From assembly GCA_022447545.1 (NCBI GenBank), contig JAKVBI010000029.1, positions 1 through 64,000 on the forward strand: DNA of 64,000 nt. Direction: 5' to 3'. How positions within the stretch are numbered: position 1 is the first letter of the stretch; each line of letters opens with the position of its first letter. Shown piece by piece: positions 55,658 to 64,000 of this stretch. Position numbers and translations under genes: made by a program. This stretch comes from Myxococcota bacterium. GTDB lineage: Bacteria; Myxococcota_A; UBA9160; SMWR01. The notes beneath the pieces are model-generated. The model had not been told where the DNA came from. It saw only the letters and a list, made by a program, of their open reading frames with translations, and did no database searches.

Positions 55658-56863
55658 TCACATTCCCCGGGCGACCTGGGCACCCGTCACAGACTCACCC
55701 GCCTTGTGTCGCGCGACCATTTCCCGGAACCGGTCAAAAAAGTATGCGGCGTCGTGGGGTCCCGGTGACGCCTCCGGGTGATACTGCACTGAGAACAGTG
55801 GCCGCTCGACGTGAGCCAGCCCCTCGACAGTCTCATCATTCAGATTGATGTGCGTGACTTCGACCGGTTCTCCAGCGCCTCGAAGAGATTCGGCATCCAC
55901 CGCGTAGCCGTGATTCTCGGCGCAGATCGCGACCTTTTTGGTCACCGTATCCTGCCCCGGTTGATTTCCCCCATGATGACCGAATTTGAGTTTTCGGGTC
56001 GTTCCGCCGAGCGCCAACGCCAAGATCTGATGACCCAGGCAGATCCCAAAGACAGGTTTCCTGTCGGCCAGAGTGCGAACATTCTGGCGGACGCCCTGGA
56101 CAGCGGCTGGATCTCCAGGTCCGTTGGATAAAAAGATCGCATCGGGTTCGAGAGCAAGAACTTCCTCGGCACTCGTAGTCGCTGGAACCACCGTAACATC
56201 GAATCCCTGTTCGACCAGGCGCCTCAGGATGTTCCGCTTGATCCCAAAATCGTAGGCAACGAGGCGAAAGGTCGGACCAGGCCTGGAGGGACGCGGCACC
56301 TGACCATCGATGCCCTTCCAGATTCCCTCTTCCCAACGATAGGACTCCTGGCAAGTCACCTCTGCAACGAGATCCCGTCCATCCAAACCGGGGCTCTCAC
56401 GTGCAAATTCCACTCCCTGCTCGGGCGTCATCGCATCCGAGTCCGTGCACGCAACGCCGACCTGAGCCCCCCCGTCTCGAATCCTGCGTACCAGCGCACG
56501 GGTATCGAAACCCGAGATGCCCGGAATTCCATGCCGCATCAAGTACGCGTCCAACGACTCTTGCGCACGCCAGTTACTGGGGTCGTGGAAGACCTCGCGC
56601 GCGATGAACGCCTGGAGAAAGGGACGATTCGATTCTTCGTCCTCGGGATTGACCCCCACGTTCCCGATCTGCGTGTACGTCATTGCAACGACCTGTCCCG
56701 CATACGAGGGATCCGTCAGGATTTCCTGATAACCGGTCATGCTGGTGTTAAAACAGACCTCACCCACGCCGACTCCGGTCCCACCAAAGGCCTGGCCCCT
56801 GTAGATCGTCCCATCAGCAAGTGCAAGAAAAGCAGACTTGGGTGTTTCGTTGTGCTGACTCAC
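55658..56863 (-). CDS. carA: Carbamoyl-phosphate synthase small subunit
   Basis: The 401-residue protein has the CarA N-terminal domain ([32 protein letters not shown]) and a class I glutaminase domain: [12 protein letters not shown], the catalytic Cys in [16 protein letters not shown], and [12 protein letters not shown] with His and Glu. It passes ammonia to CarB. The start overlaps pyrC by four bases. It is the fourth gene in the pyrR-pyrB-pyrC-carA-carB run. Confidence 0.97.
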   Translation of the reverse strand: MSQHNETPKSAFLALADGTIYRGQAFGGTGVGVGEVCFNTSMTGYQEILTDPSYAGQVVAMTYTQIGNVGVNPEDEESNRPFLQAFIAREVFHDPSNWRAQESLDAYLMRHGIPGISGFDTRALVRRIRDGGAQVGVACTDSDAMTPEQGVEFARESPGLDGRDLVAEVTCQESYRWEEGIWKGIDGQVPRPSRPGPTFRLVAYDFGIKRNILRRLVEQGFDVTVVPATTSAEEVLALEPDAIFLSNGPGDPAAVQGVRQNVRTLADRKPVFGICLGHQILALALGGTTRKLKFGHHGGNQPGQDTVTKKVAICAENHGYAVDAESLRGAGEPVEVTHINLNDETVEGLAHVERPLFSVQYHPEASPGPHDAAYFFDRFREMVARHKAGESVTGAQVARGM

Positions 56864-58155
56864 GGAACGAGAACTCCACGATCGACGTGGTAGACGAGTC
56901 GACCGCCGACGATAGTTGCGACCGTTCTCCCCACCAGCTGCCTTCCAGCCCAGGGAGAATTTCGGCTCTTGGAATACCCTTTGGCGGGGTCATAGGTCCA
57001 GTTGCGTTCGGGGTCGATGATGACCACGTCGGCTGGCTCGCCCACAGCAAGACTACCACCCTGCTGACCCAGGATTCTCGCGGGATGGGTAGACATGCGG
57101 CGAACGAGCTCGATGGGAGTGATCTCACCAGTTCGAACCAGATCAAGCACAACGGGCACCGCAGTCTCAAAACCGATCATTCCGTGTGGCGCGATTGTGT
57201 ATTCCTGATCCTTCTCATGGACCGCATGCGGGGCATGATCCGTTGCGATGGCGTCGAGAGTTCCATCGCACAGCGCCTCACGGCATGCACGCACGTCCTC
57301 GGCGGAACGCAGCGGTGGCGCGACCTTCGTATTTGTATCGAAACCCAAAGCCTCCTCGTCCGTCAGAGTGAGGTGATGCGGCGTGACCTCTCCCGTGACA
57401 TTCAATCCACGGTCACGAGCCTGGCGAATCGTTTCCACGGCACCTGCTGTTGAAACGTGAGCCACATGGAGGCGAGCTCCCGTAATCTCGGCCAACATGA
57501 CATCGCGCGAAACGTGAACACTCTCGGCGACCGCGGGATTTCCGGGCAACCCGAGCTTCGTAGAAACAGGGCCCTCGTTGACCACACCGTCGTTGACGAG
57601 AGTTCGATCTTCACAGTGCACCACCACGGGAACATCGACCAGTCTCGAGTACTCCAATACGCGGCGCATTAAACCACTATCCATGATGGTCCGACCATCA
57701 TCGCTGAACGCGACCGCACCGGCCTCGACCAAGGCCGACATCTCGGTCATGACTTCTCCCTTGAGGCCGCGTGTCGCTGCCGCCACCGGGTATATCCGCA
57801 CGGGTGAGTCGTGACGAGCCCGATCGATGATAAAATCGGTCGTTGCAGGTTCGTCATTCACCGGATCTGTGTTCGCCATACAAGCGATGGCTGTGAAACC
57901 TCCCGCAGCAGCCGAGCGCCCTCCAGATGCGATGTCTTCCTTGTGTTCCTGGCCAGGCTCTCGCAGGTGGCAGTGAAGATCTACCAACCCCGGAGACACC
58001 CAGCAGTGGGTTGCATCGATGACCTCTGCACCTCGCGTCTCGAGGTCCTCCCCGAACTCGGCGATTCGGCCATCCTGGATCAGAAGATCGCGCGTCTCGT
58101 CGCAGCCCGAAGCGGGATCGATCAACCTTCCGCCGCGAATCAGAATCCGGTTCAC
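56860..58155 (-). CDS. pyrC: Dihydroorotase
   Basis: The 431-residue protein has the zinc-binding motif [41 protein letters not shown] and the catalytic [11 protein letters not shown]. This is the bacterial type I dihydroorotase, as in B. subtilis. It closes carbamoyl aspartate to dihydroorotate. The start overlaps pyrB by four bases and its stop overlaps carA by four, giving tight coupling. Confidence 0.96.
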   Translation of the reverse strand: MNRILIRGGRLIDPASGCDETRDLLIQDGRIAEFGEDLETRGAEVIDATHCWVSPGLVDLHCHLREPGQEHKEDIASGGRSAAAGGFTAIACMANTDPVNDEPATTDFIIDRARHDSPVRIYPVAAATRGLKGEVMTEMSALVEAGAVAFSDDGRTIMDSGLMRRVLEYSRLVDVPVVVHCEDRTLVNDGVVNEGPVSTKLGLPGNPAVAESVHVSRDVMLAEITGARLHVAHVSTAGAVETIRQARDRGLNVTGEVTPHHLTLTDEEALGFDTNTKVAPPLRSAEDVRACREALCDGTLDAIATDHAPHAVHEKDQEYTIAPHGMIGFETAVPVVLDLVRTGEITPIELVRRMSTHPARILGQQGGSLAVGEPADVVIIDPERNWTYDPAKGYSKSRNSPWAGRQLVGRTVATIVGGRLVYHVDRGVLVP

Positions 58156-59108
58156 GCATCACCCCCGTCTTCTTGAGGTGCCGCAACGGAACGTCGCCTT
58201 CGACCGGTGATGAGATACAGAACGGCCATCCGGATGGCCACGCCGTTGCGCACCTGATCCAAGATCACACTGGGCCGGTGATCGGTCAGATCGTGCGACA
58301 ACTCGACTCCCCGATTGACAGGGCCCGGGTGCATCACGATCGCATCTTCCTTGGCAAAATTGAGCTTTGCGCGATCGATACCGAAGGTATTCGAGTACTC
58401 GCGCACGCTGGGCAGAAAAGAACCCGTCAGGCGCTCGTTTTGAATTCTCAATGCCATGACGACATCGGCACCGTCGAGCGCTTCGCGAAGGGACGTAAAG
58501 GCCTTGACCCCGAAAGATTCGATGAAGGGAGGAATCATGGTGGGAGGAGCCGCGACACGAACCTCCGCTCCCATCTTGGAGAACCCATAGATATTCGAAC
58601 GAGCGACCCGTGAGTGCAGAATGTCCCCTACGATGGCGACGGTCAGGCCATCGATGCGCCCTTTTTCCTGGATGACTGTGAACAGATCGAGCAAAGCCTG
58701 GGTAGGGTGCTCACGAGCCCCATCACCAGCGTTGACAACCGGTGCCTCGAGCACCTCTGCAATTCGGTGGGGCACGCCGGCAACGGAGTGCCTGACCACG
58801 ACCGCATCCGGGTCCATCGCATCCAGTGTACGTGCGGTGTCGAGGATGCTTTCAGCCTTCTTCAAGCTTGAGGTAGAGGGTGAAAAGTTGATCACGTCGG
58901 CCGATAGACGCTTTCCGGCAATTTCGAAACTCGCCCGGGTACGTGTCGAAGATTCGAAAAACAGGTTCACGATCGTCCGCCCTCGAAGGGTCGGGACCTT
59001 CTTCACCTCGCGATTGCTCACCTCGCGCATGTGCTCTGCGGTCTCCAGAATCCGCTCGATTTCATCCCGATCGAGATCCTCGATACCCAAGAGGTCTCTT
59101 CCGATCAT
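58152..59108 (-). CDS. pyrB: Aspartate carbamoyltransferase, catalytic subunit
   Basis: The 318-residue protein has the phosphate-binding [13 protein letters not shown], the [14 protein letters not shown] motif, [16 protein letters not shown], and [11 protein letters not shown]. It joins carbamoyl phosphate and aspartate. There is no pyrI regulatory subunit here, as in the pyrR-controlled operons. It overlaps pyrR by four bases at its start and pyrC by four at its end. Confidence 0.97.
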   Translation of the reverse strand: MIGRDLLGIEDLDRDEIERILETAEHMREVSNREVKKVPTLRGRTIVNLFFESSTRTRASFEIAGKRLSADVINFSPSTSSLKKAESILDTARTLDAMDPDAVVVRHSVAGVPHRIAEVLEAPVVNAGDGAREHPTQALLDLFTVIQEKGRIDGLTVAIVGDILHSRVARSNIYGFSKMGAEVRVAAPPTMIPPFIESFGVKAFTSLREALDGADVVMALRIQNERLTGSFLPSVREYSNTFGIDRAKLNFAKEDAIVMHPGPVNRGVELSHDLTDHRPSVILDQVRNGVAIRMAVLYLITGRRRRSVAAPQEDGGDA

Positions 59109-59776
59109 GCCCCCCTCCCGGTAGCCGACACGGAAGACGTTTCGGCCCGTTTGGCGCGTGAAAGAACAACGATCTCCAGTGCACCGTCCCCGTCGGAAAG
59201 GGTTCCCTGCAATCGAACCATCTCACTCGAACGAGTCGGCAGGTTCTTTCCGACGAAATCGATCTTGATGGGAAGCTCGCGGTGCCCGCGATCGACGAGG
59301 CCCACCACTTGAACCGAACGGGGACGACCAAAGTCCATCAACGCATCCATGGCAGCGCGAATGGTCCGTCCAGTCTTGACGACATCATCCACCAGCACCA
59401 CGATCCTGTCGTCGACTTCCGAAGGCATCACGGTCTCACGGAGGGCTGGGCGCTCCGAGCGAGTCGCGAGATCGTCCCGATACAGGGTCGTATCGAGCAC
59501 ACCCACTTCGACCTCGACCCCCGCAATCTCGTGAATGTTCTCGGCGAGTTGACGCGCCAGTGGAACTCCACCGTTTGGGATCGCGACCAGGTAGAGGAGC
59601 TCAGGGGCCTCGTTTCGCTCGAGAATCTCGTGGGACATCCGCATGAGGGCGCGCCGAATCCCACGGTCTTCGAATACAACGCGAATGGCGCTGTCGGAAC
59701 TTTCATCCACCACAGCAGCTGTGGCGGTGGTTCGACCGGTGATCTGCCCCTCGCGGGGACCCGATTCTTGCGTCAC
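59105..59776 (-). CDS. pyrR: PyrR: pyrimidine operon regulator/uracil phosphoribosyltransferase
   Basis: The protein has about 223 residues and the PRPP-binding [18 protein letters not shown] motif, with [19 protein letters not shown] and [20 protein letters not shown] as in PyrR. PyrR binds UMP and an RNA loop to lower pyrimidine gene expression and also has weak uracil phosphoribosyltransferase activity. The chosen GTG at 59776 gives an N-terminal extension of about 45 residues; a longer frame upstream overlaps the leader. A PyrR-binding-loop-like sequence (59787-59807) lies just upstream. The gene starts the pyr run and overlaps pyrB by four bases. Confidence 0.93.
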   Translation of the reverse strand: MTQESGPREGQITGRTTATAAVVDESSDSAIRVVFEDRGIRRALMRMSHEILERNEAPELLYLVAIPNGGVPLARQLAENIHEIAGVEVEVGVLDTTLYRDDLATRSERPALRETVMPSEVDDRIVVLVDDVVKTGRTIRAAMDALMDFGRPRSVQVVGLVDRGHRELPIKIDFVGKNLPTRSSEMVRLQGTLSDGDGALEIVVLSRAKRAETSSVSATGRGA

Positions 59777-59786
59777 GGAGGGCGCG

Positions 59787-59807
59787 CCTTTCTCCGACTC
59801 ACTGGAC
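59787..59807 (-). promoter_or_regulatory. Probable PyrR RNA-binding loop ahead of pyrR
   Basis: Read on the minus strand the site is GTCCAGTGAGTCGGAGAAAG then G. It resembles the PyrR binding-loop core ARUCCNGNGAGGYU followed by GAGAAGG. By eye it agrees at about 9 of 12 fixed positions, with GAGAA(A)GG also kept. It overlaps GGAGAAAGG, the likely ribosome site ten bases before the pyrR GTG. PyrR-UMP binding here would block translation start, as reported for mycobacterial PyrR; no attenuator hairpin is obvious. The stem is weak, so this needs folding. Confidence 0.5.
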
Positions 59808-59967
59808 GGAATTAAAAGGGCTCTTCGATGAGCATCATACCAGCTCACCGTGGGGGGGCCAAGCACAGAGACGGTCTCGAGCACCGAAGAAACGAAATAC
59901 AAACAGCGTTCGGGCTTAACCAACAGAGGCGGCGCCCCGATCGCCGGCAACACGGGTTCCCCCTCCC

Positions 59968-60813
59968 CTACTCGATGGATGCCCCCAAGCGGTTCCAGCG
60001 CATCTGCTCGTCCAGAAGTCGAGGCCAGATGAATGGATTCAGGAGTTCCCCCCAGTTTCCGTCCCAATCCCAGGACCAGTAGATGAGAAAAGCGGGACCC
60101 CGAATCTCCTCCTCACGGACCGTTCCCCACACTCGGCTGTCCTTGGAGTAATCCCGATTGTCGCCAAGCACGAAATACCGGCCCGGAGGCACTTGGATGG
60201 AATTCCAGGGTGGCCCCTCGGCATCAGGATCATCGACGGTGCGAAATCTGCGATCCGGAAGGACGGTCTCGTGGACGCTCAACGTCTGTCCCTCTTCATC
60301 AACGAAAACATCTCCCGTAAGGCGATCTTCGATCCGCACACCATTGACGTGAAGCGCGCCATCCCGGTACTCGAGTCGATCGCCGGGTAAGCCCATGATG
60401 CGCTTAACGAATTGTTCACGGGAAAACCCCGGACGAGAGTCAACGGGGAAGGTTTCGCTCCCTCTCTTCGCCACAGTGAAGACCACGACATCGCCCCGTC
60501 GAGGCTTCCTCAACCCCGGCAATCGAAAGTCGAGAAAGGGAAGGTCGATTCCGTAGATGAATCGATTGACGAAGAGGTGATCTCCGATCAAGAGAGTAGG
60601 GAGCATCGAGCCCGAGGGAATCCTGAATGGCTCGACGATGACCGCGCGAATCGCCAATGCAACAACAACTGCCAACAGCAGAGTGATCAAATGCTCTCGA
60701 AGTGCCCCTCGCGCCGGTTCACCGAGTTCTCTTCCATCCGATTTCTTTTCCGTCCACTCACTTCCGTCGTTGCGCGACTTTTCATCGAAATCATCGGAAT
60801 TTCGGGAATTCAC
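59968..60813 (-). CDS. lepB: Signal peptidase I
   Basis: The 281-residue protein has one main N-terminal span ([20 protein letters not shown]), the catalytic Ser in [13 protein letters not shown], the general-base Lys in [13 protein letters not shown], and [14 protein letters not shown]. It cleaves signal peptides outside the membrane. The N-terminal 40 residues are charged and extend beyond the family core. The start overlaps lepA by four bases, and the 191-base gap to pyrR contains the PyrR loop. Confidence 0.96.
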   Translation of the reverse strand: MNSRNSDDFDEKSRNDGSEWTEKKSDGRELGEPARGALREHLITLLLAVVVALAIRAVIVEPFRIPSGSMLPTLLIGDHLFVNRFIYGIDLPFLDFRLPGLRKPRRGDVVVFTVAKRGSETFPVDSRPGFSREQFVKRIMGLPGDRLEYRDGALHVNGVRIEDRLTGDVFVDEEGQTLSVHETVLPDRRFRTVDDPDAEGPPWNSIQVPPGRYFVLGDNRDYSKDSRVWGTVREEEIRGPAFLIYWSWDWDGNWGELLNPFIWPRLLDEQMRWNRLGASIE

Positions 60814-62612
60814 GTCTCATCCAGCTTGAGCGCGGCGAGGAAGGCTTCCTGGGGAATCTCTACAGACCCCACTCGCTTCATCCGTCGTTTTCCCTCCTTC
60901 TGCCTTTCGAGGAGTTTCCGTTTACGAGAAATGTCACCGCCATAGCACTTTGCAGTCACGTTCTTGCGTAGTGCCTTGACTGTCGTGCGCGCAATGACTC
61001 TGGATCCAACGGCTGCCTGGAGGGCCACTTCGAACATCTGGCGAGGAATGAACTCTTTGAGTTTTCGGACCAAGTCCGTTCCCCGACGGTGCGCATCGTC
61101 CCGATGGACGATGAGGGACAGTGCGTCCACGGGTTGACCATTGACCAAAACATCGAGCTTGACGAGATTCGCCGCGTGGTATCCGATCAACTCATAGTCG
61201 AAGGAACCGTAACCGCGAGTGACACTCTTGATTCGATCGTGGAAGTCGAGAACGATTTCCGCCAGAGGAATCTCGTAGCGAATCTGGACACGGGATCCGT
61301 GGTGTGCCATGTCACGCTGATTTCCATGACGATCCTGACAGAGAGTGAGAACACCCCCTACGTACTCGTCAGGGGTGTGGATAGTAGCCAGGATCATCGG
61401 CTCTTCGATGCGATTGAACTCACCCGGATCCGGCAATGCCGAAGGACTATCGATCTCGAAGTCTTCGCCGTCATTCATGACGACCCGGTAACGAACCGTT
61501 GGAACCGTGGTCACCAGATCCAGATCGTATTCGCGTTCAAGACGTTCCTGGACGATCTCGGAATGGAGAAAGCCCAGGAACCCACAGCGGAAACCAAACC
61601 CCAGAGCCTCACTGACCTCCGGCTCATAGGTCAGCGAGGCATCGTTCAGGCGAAGCTTCTCGAGCGCGACTTTCAGCGCTTCGTAATCCTCTGAGACCAC
61701 CGGATAGAGGCCTGAGAAGACCATGGACTTCGCTTCCTGAAAGCCCGGGAGAGGCTCGGGCAATTCCTTGCCCGCGCGACACAATGTGTCCCCGACATGA
61801 ACGTCCGCCAGTGTCTTGATTCCGGCGGTGACGACGCCCACCTCTCCCGCGCGAAGTCGCTTCACCTTCCTGGGGTGAGGGTCGATGACATGCAGATCCT
61901 GAACTTCCCGCTCTTGGCCGTGCGCCATCATGCGAAGCGGATCGTCCTTACGCATCTCCCCATCAATGACGCGGACGAGCATGGCAGCCCCAACATAGGG
62001 GTCGAACCAAGAATCGAATACCAATGCCCGAAGAGGACCGTCCGGGTCTCCACTTGGTGCCGGCACTTTCTCCACGATCGCCTCGAGGAGTTCTTCTATT
62101 CCACTACCTGCCTTCGCGGATACAGCAAGAACGTCAGCAGCATCCAAGCCGACCACATTCTCGATCTCCTCTGCGACACGATCAGGATCCGCCGATGGCA
62201 GATCGATCTTGTTCACGACAGGAACGATCTCGAGGCCAGCGTCCACAGCGAGGTAGGCATTCGCCAGAGTTTGAGCCTCGATCCCCTGGGCCGCATCCAC
62301 GACCAACACTGCGCCCTCGCAAGCGTGAAGGGCCCGTGAAACCTCGTATGAAAAGTCGACATGGCCTGGCGTGTCGATGAGATTCAACAGGTACTCTTTT
62401 CCGTCTCGGGCCCTATAGACCATGCGAACGGTCTGGGCCTTGATCGTGATCCCTCGCTCCCGTTCGAGATCCATGTTGTCTAGGAATTGGTCGCGCCGTT
62501 CACGGGGCGCAATGGCACTCGTCGCCTCCAGGAGTCGGTCGGCCAAAGTGCTCTTACCGTGGTCGATATGCGCGACGATGCAGAAGTTCCGGATGCAACT
62601 AGCGTCGATCAT
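60810..62612 (-). CDS. lepA: Elongation factor 4 (LepA)
   Basis: The 600-residue GTPase has the G1 motif [32 protein letters not shown] and the LepA-specific C-terminal domain ([25 protein letters not shown]). EF4 back-translocates stalled ribosomes. It shares a single A with the rfbD stop (TAATG), so translation is probably coupled, and lepB follows with a four-base overlap, the common lepA-lepB order. Confidence 0.97.
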   Translation of the reverse strand: MIDASCIRNFCIVAHIDHGKSTLADRLLEATSAIAPRERRDQFLDNMDLERERGITIKAQTVRMVYRARDGKEYLLNLIDTPGHVDFSYEVSRALHACEGAVLVVDAAQGIEAQTLANAYLAVDAGLEIVPVVNKIDLPSADPDRVAEEIENVVGLDAADVLAVSAKAGSGIEELLEAIVEKVPAPSGDPDGPLRALVFDSWFDPYVGAAMLVRVIDGEMRKDDPLRMMAHGQEREVQDLHVIDPHPRKVKRLRAGEVGVVTAGIKTLADVHVGDTLCRAGKELPEPLPGFQEAKSMVFSGLYPVVSEDYEALKVALEKLRLNDASLTYEPEVSEALGFGFRCGFLGFLHSEIVQERLEREYDLDLVTTVPTVRYRVVMNDGEDFEIDSPSALPDPGEFNRIEEPMILATIHTPDEYVGGVLTLCQDRHGNQRDMAHHGSRVQIRYEIPLAEIVLDFHDRIKSVTRGYGSFDYELIGYHAANLVKLDVLVNGQPVDALSLIVHRDDAHRRGTDLVRKLKEFIPRQMFEVALQAAVGSRVIARTTVKALRKNVTAKCYGGDISRKRKLLERQKEGKRRMKRVGSVEIPQEAFLAALKLDET

Positions 62613-63514
62613 TATCCACTTCGCACATTCATGGGTGAGGCCTCGGAGCGTAGATACTCCAAGGCTCCCTCACGCCAATCTCGTAGGACCACCCCGAGGG
62701 CAGCGGCCTTCGAACAATCAAGGACGGAATTAGCAGGGCGAGGAGCGGGCAGATCGAGGTCCTTCGTCTTCAACCGTTCGATCTCAAGTTCTGGAGCACC
62801 GGCTTCATCGACACACAAGCGTGCGAGGTCCCACCAGGTCGCTTCGCCAGCATTCGAAAGGTGAAACAAACCTCCACCTCCGGAAGCCACGAGAGCACGT
62901 AGACCTTCGGCAAGATCTGCTGCGTATGTGGGGCTCCCGCGCTGATCATCCACGACCCGGAGTGGACCGTCGGCTTCTCCGTTTCGTCTGAGTTGAACCT
63001 GCCCGATGATCGCGCCAATAAAGTTTCTGCCACGACCGAATACCCAGCTTGTACGAACCACCAGAAATCCCGAATCCTTGGAAAGTACTCGCTCCTCCCC
63101 TTCGAGCTTGGTGCGACCGTAGGTCGATCGGGGTCCCGTGGGATCATCTTCACGGTAAGGCCGGCCCGCCTCACCGGGGAACACGTAGTCAGTAGAGATG
63201 TGAACCAGTTTCGCCCCGATACTCCGACACTCTGCGGCCAACAATCCTGGCGCGACCGCATTGACCTGAGTGGCCTCGTCTATTTCCGTCTCACAACGGT
63301 CGACGTGGGTATAGGCGGCGGCATTCACGACAACATCGGGAGGTTCAGAAAGATCGCCGAAAAACCTCGAGACAGATTCCGGGTTCGCTATGTCGAGACC
63401 CCGATGGTCTGGTGATCCAATGATCCGATCCACGGGTGACGCGTTGAGAGAGGAAACCAATGCACTCCCCAACTGCCCTCCGCTTCCCGTGATGATCCAT
63501 CTCGTAGACATCAA
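62612..63514 (-). CDS. rfbD: dTDP-4-dehydrorhamnose reductase
   Basis: The 300-residue extended SDR has [11 protein letters not shown] at the NADPH-binding start, [27 protein letters not shown] and the catalytic [12 protein letters not shown] (Tyr, Lys). It makes dTDP-rhamnose, used by glycosyltransferases. No other rml gene is nearby, which is unusual for this family. It lies between the SPOR gene and lepA, sharing one base with lepA. Confidence 0.92.
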   Translation of the reverse strand: MMSTRWIITGSGGQLGSALVSSLNASPVDRIIGSPDHRGLDIANPESVSRFFGDLSEPPDVVVNAAAYTHVDRCETEIDEATQVNAVAPGLLAAECRSIGAKLVHISTDYVFPGEAGRPYREDDPTGPRSTYGRTKLEGEERVLSKDSGFLVVRTSWVFGRGRNFIGAIIGQVQLRRNGEADGPLRVVDDQRGSPTYAADLAEGLRALVASGGGGLFHLSNAGEATWWDLARLCVDEAGAPELEIERLKTKDLDLPAPRPANSVLDCSKAAALGVVLRDWREGALEYLRSEASPMNVRSG

Positions 63515-63532
63515 ATCGGCTTCCCAAAAAAC

Positions 63533-64000
63533 CTACCCACCATGCTTCTCTGTCAACACCCAAGTCGGAAGCTCTTCTTCCGACTTGAGCCGATCTGCAA
63601 CTCTTCGAGCGTGTTCGGAGGATTGCAAGGGCCCCACCCTGACCCGCCAACGCGCATCACCTGAGTCGGCCCCGGGCGACAAGTAGACTTCATAGCCCTT
63701 GCCCCTCAGGCGCTGGGCCAGACTTTCGGCAACCTTACTATCGGAAAAGGCTCCCACCTGAACGGCCATCCGATCGAGTCTCGGTGGCGGGGCGCTGGAA
63801 ACTGGAGGAGTTGGAGATAAAGACGTCCATGGTTGCCGCGTGGGCTGGGCCTCTGCGACGTCTATCGGATTCGGCAGCGAGGCAGGCATCTCGACCACCG
63901 TCTCGTCCTCGCCGTCCACCAAGTATCGGGCGACCAGTTCCGGCTCTTCCCACACCCCCCCCCCCAAGAGTCCCAAACCAAACCCCGCAAGCGCCAGAAC
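63533..64000 (-). CDS. SPOR-domain protein (N-terminus beyond the window)
   Basis: The frame enters from the right edge with a hydrophobic stretch (VLALAGFGLGLLGGG) that looks like the end of a membrane anchor. A Pro/Thr/Ser linker follows, then a C-terminal SPOR domain: MAVQVGAFSDSKVAESLAQRL, KGYEVYLSP and WRVRVGPLQSSEHARRVADRL. SPOR domains bind denuded peptidoglycan glycan strands at the septum. The real start is outside the window; an internal TTG at 63976 also lies in frame. It precedes rfbD by 18 bases. Confidence 0.88.
   Translation of the reverse strand, partial: VLALAGFGLGLLGGGVWEEPELVARYLVDGEDETVVEMPASLPNPIDVAEAQPTRQPWTSLSPTPPVSSAPPPRLDRMAVQVGAFSDSKVAESLAQRLRGKGYEVYLSPGADSGDARWRVRVGPLQSSEHARRVADRLKSEEELPTWVLTEKHGG

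Noticed and set aside
1-64000. Search for tRNA, rRNA, CRISPR arrays, insertion sequences and attachment sites
   Set aside because: No T-loop GGTTCGAATCC-type match in a plausible cloverleaf, no spaced repeat array, no transposase or integrase motif was seen by eye; a covariance search could still find a missed tRNA.

Overview
The window is a gene-dense, high-GC bacterial chromosome segment, roughly 60-65% GC by eye. It carries housekeeping, envelope and glycan-assembly genes on both strands. I see no rRNA, tRNA, CRISPR array, insertion sequence or phage gene. The gene mix suggests an uncultured delta-proteobacterium-like organism (Myxococcota or Desulfobacterota in the broad sense). It includes a PilT-type ATPase, a lysine/alanine-repeat H1-like protein, PyrR-linked pyrimidine genes, a K+-independent H+-pyrophosphatase, a KamA-family radical-SAM enzyme, and a bS22/AURKAIP1-type mini ribosomal protein. 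That placement is inference; no single gene here proves it. Starts at GTG and TTG are common, and many neighbours overlap by the 4-base ATGA arrangement, so translational coupling is widespread.

Layout, left to right. 1-4.9 kb (minus strand): a hydantoinase/oxoprolinase cut by the window edge, the lipid II flippase MurJ, and a coupled pair of a KamA-family radical-SAM enzyme and a D-Ala-D-Ala-ligase-like ATP-grasp enzyme. 5-10.1 kb (plus): a membrane protein fused to a spermidine-synthase-like domain, a VanZ-like protein and the CstA transporter. 10.1-12.8 kb (minus): a compact run of N-acetylmuramoyl-L-alanine amidase, RNase PH, RdgB and a histidine phosphatase. 13-20.7 kb: enoyl-CoA hydratase, a DnaQ-like exonuclease, an exported von Willebrand factor A (VWA) protein with a protease-like N-terminus, a transglutaminase-like lipoprotein, a 42-residue membrane peptide, a coiled-coil exported protein, a PilT-like ATPase and a sensorless histidine kinase. 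20.6-22.9 kb (minus): small nucleic-acid-binding proteins (RpoZ, the H1-like repeat protein, a 30-residue bS22-type protein, KhpA) separated by long noncoding stretches. 23.4-32.6 kb: MgtE, a PP2C phosphatase, a tandem glutaredoxin-like protein, and a lipA-aminotransferase-hom-thrC-ribE run. 32.7-38.3 kb: a polytopic membrane protein, an amino-acid permease, H+-pyrophosphatase and a small lipoprotein.

38.4-49.9 kb is a glycan-assembly island. It holds polytopic GT-C-type glycosyltransferases (two of them paralogues, one carrying TPRs), a polyprenol-phosphate sugar synthase, a GT4 glycosyltransferase, an AglD/MprF-type membrane protein, a methyltransferase and a TMTC-like TPR membrane protein. 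A plausible scheme is that the DPM1-type enzyme makes a lipid-linked sugar, the GT-C enzymes use it outside the membrane, and the GT4 enzyme works inside.

49.9-64 kb (minus) is one long housekeeping run read right to left: SPOR protein, rfbD, lepA, lepB, pyrR, pyrB, pyrC, carA, carB, recG, and then the TMTC-like gene coupled to recG. A sequence resembling the PyrR RNA-binding loop lies just upstream of pyrR, next to its ribosome-binding site, which suggests feedback control of the pyrimidine genes.
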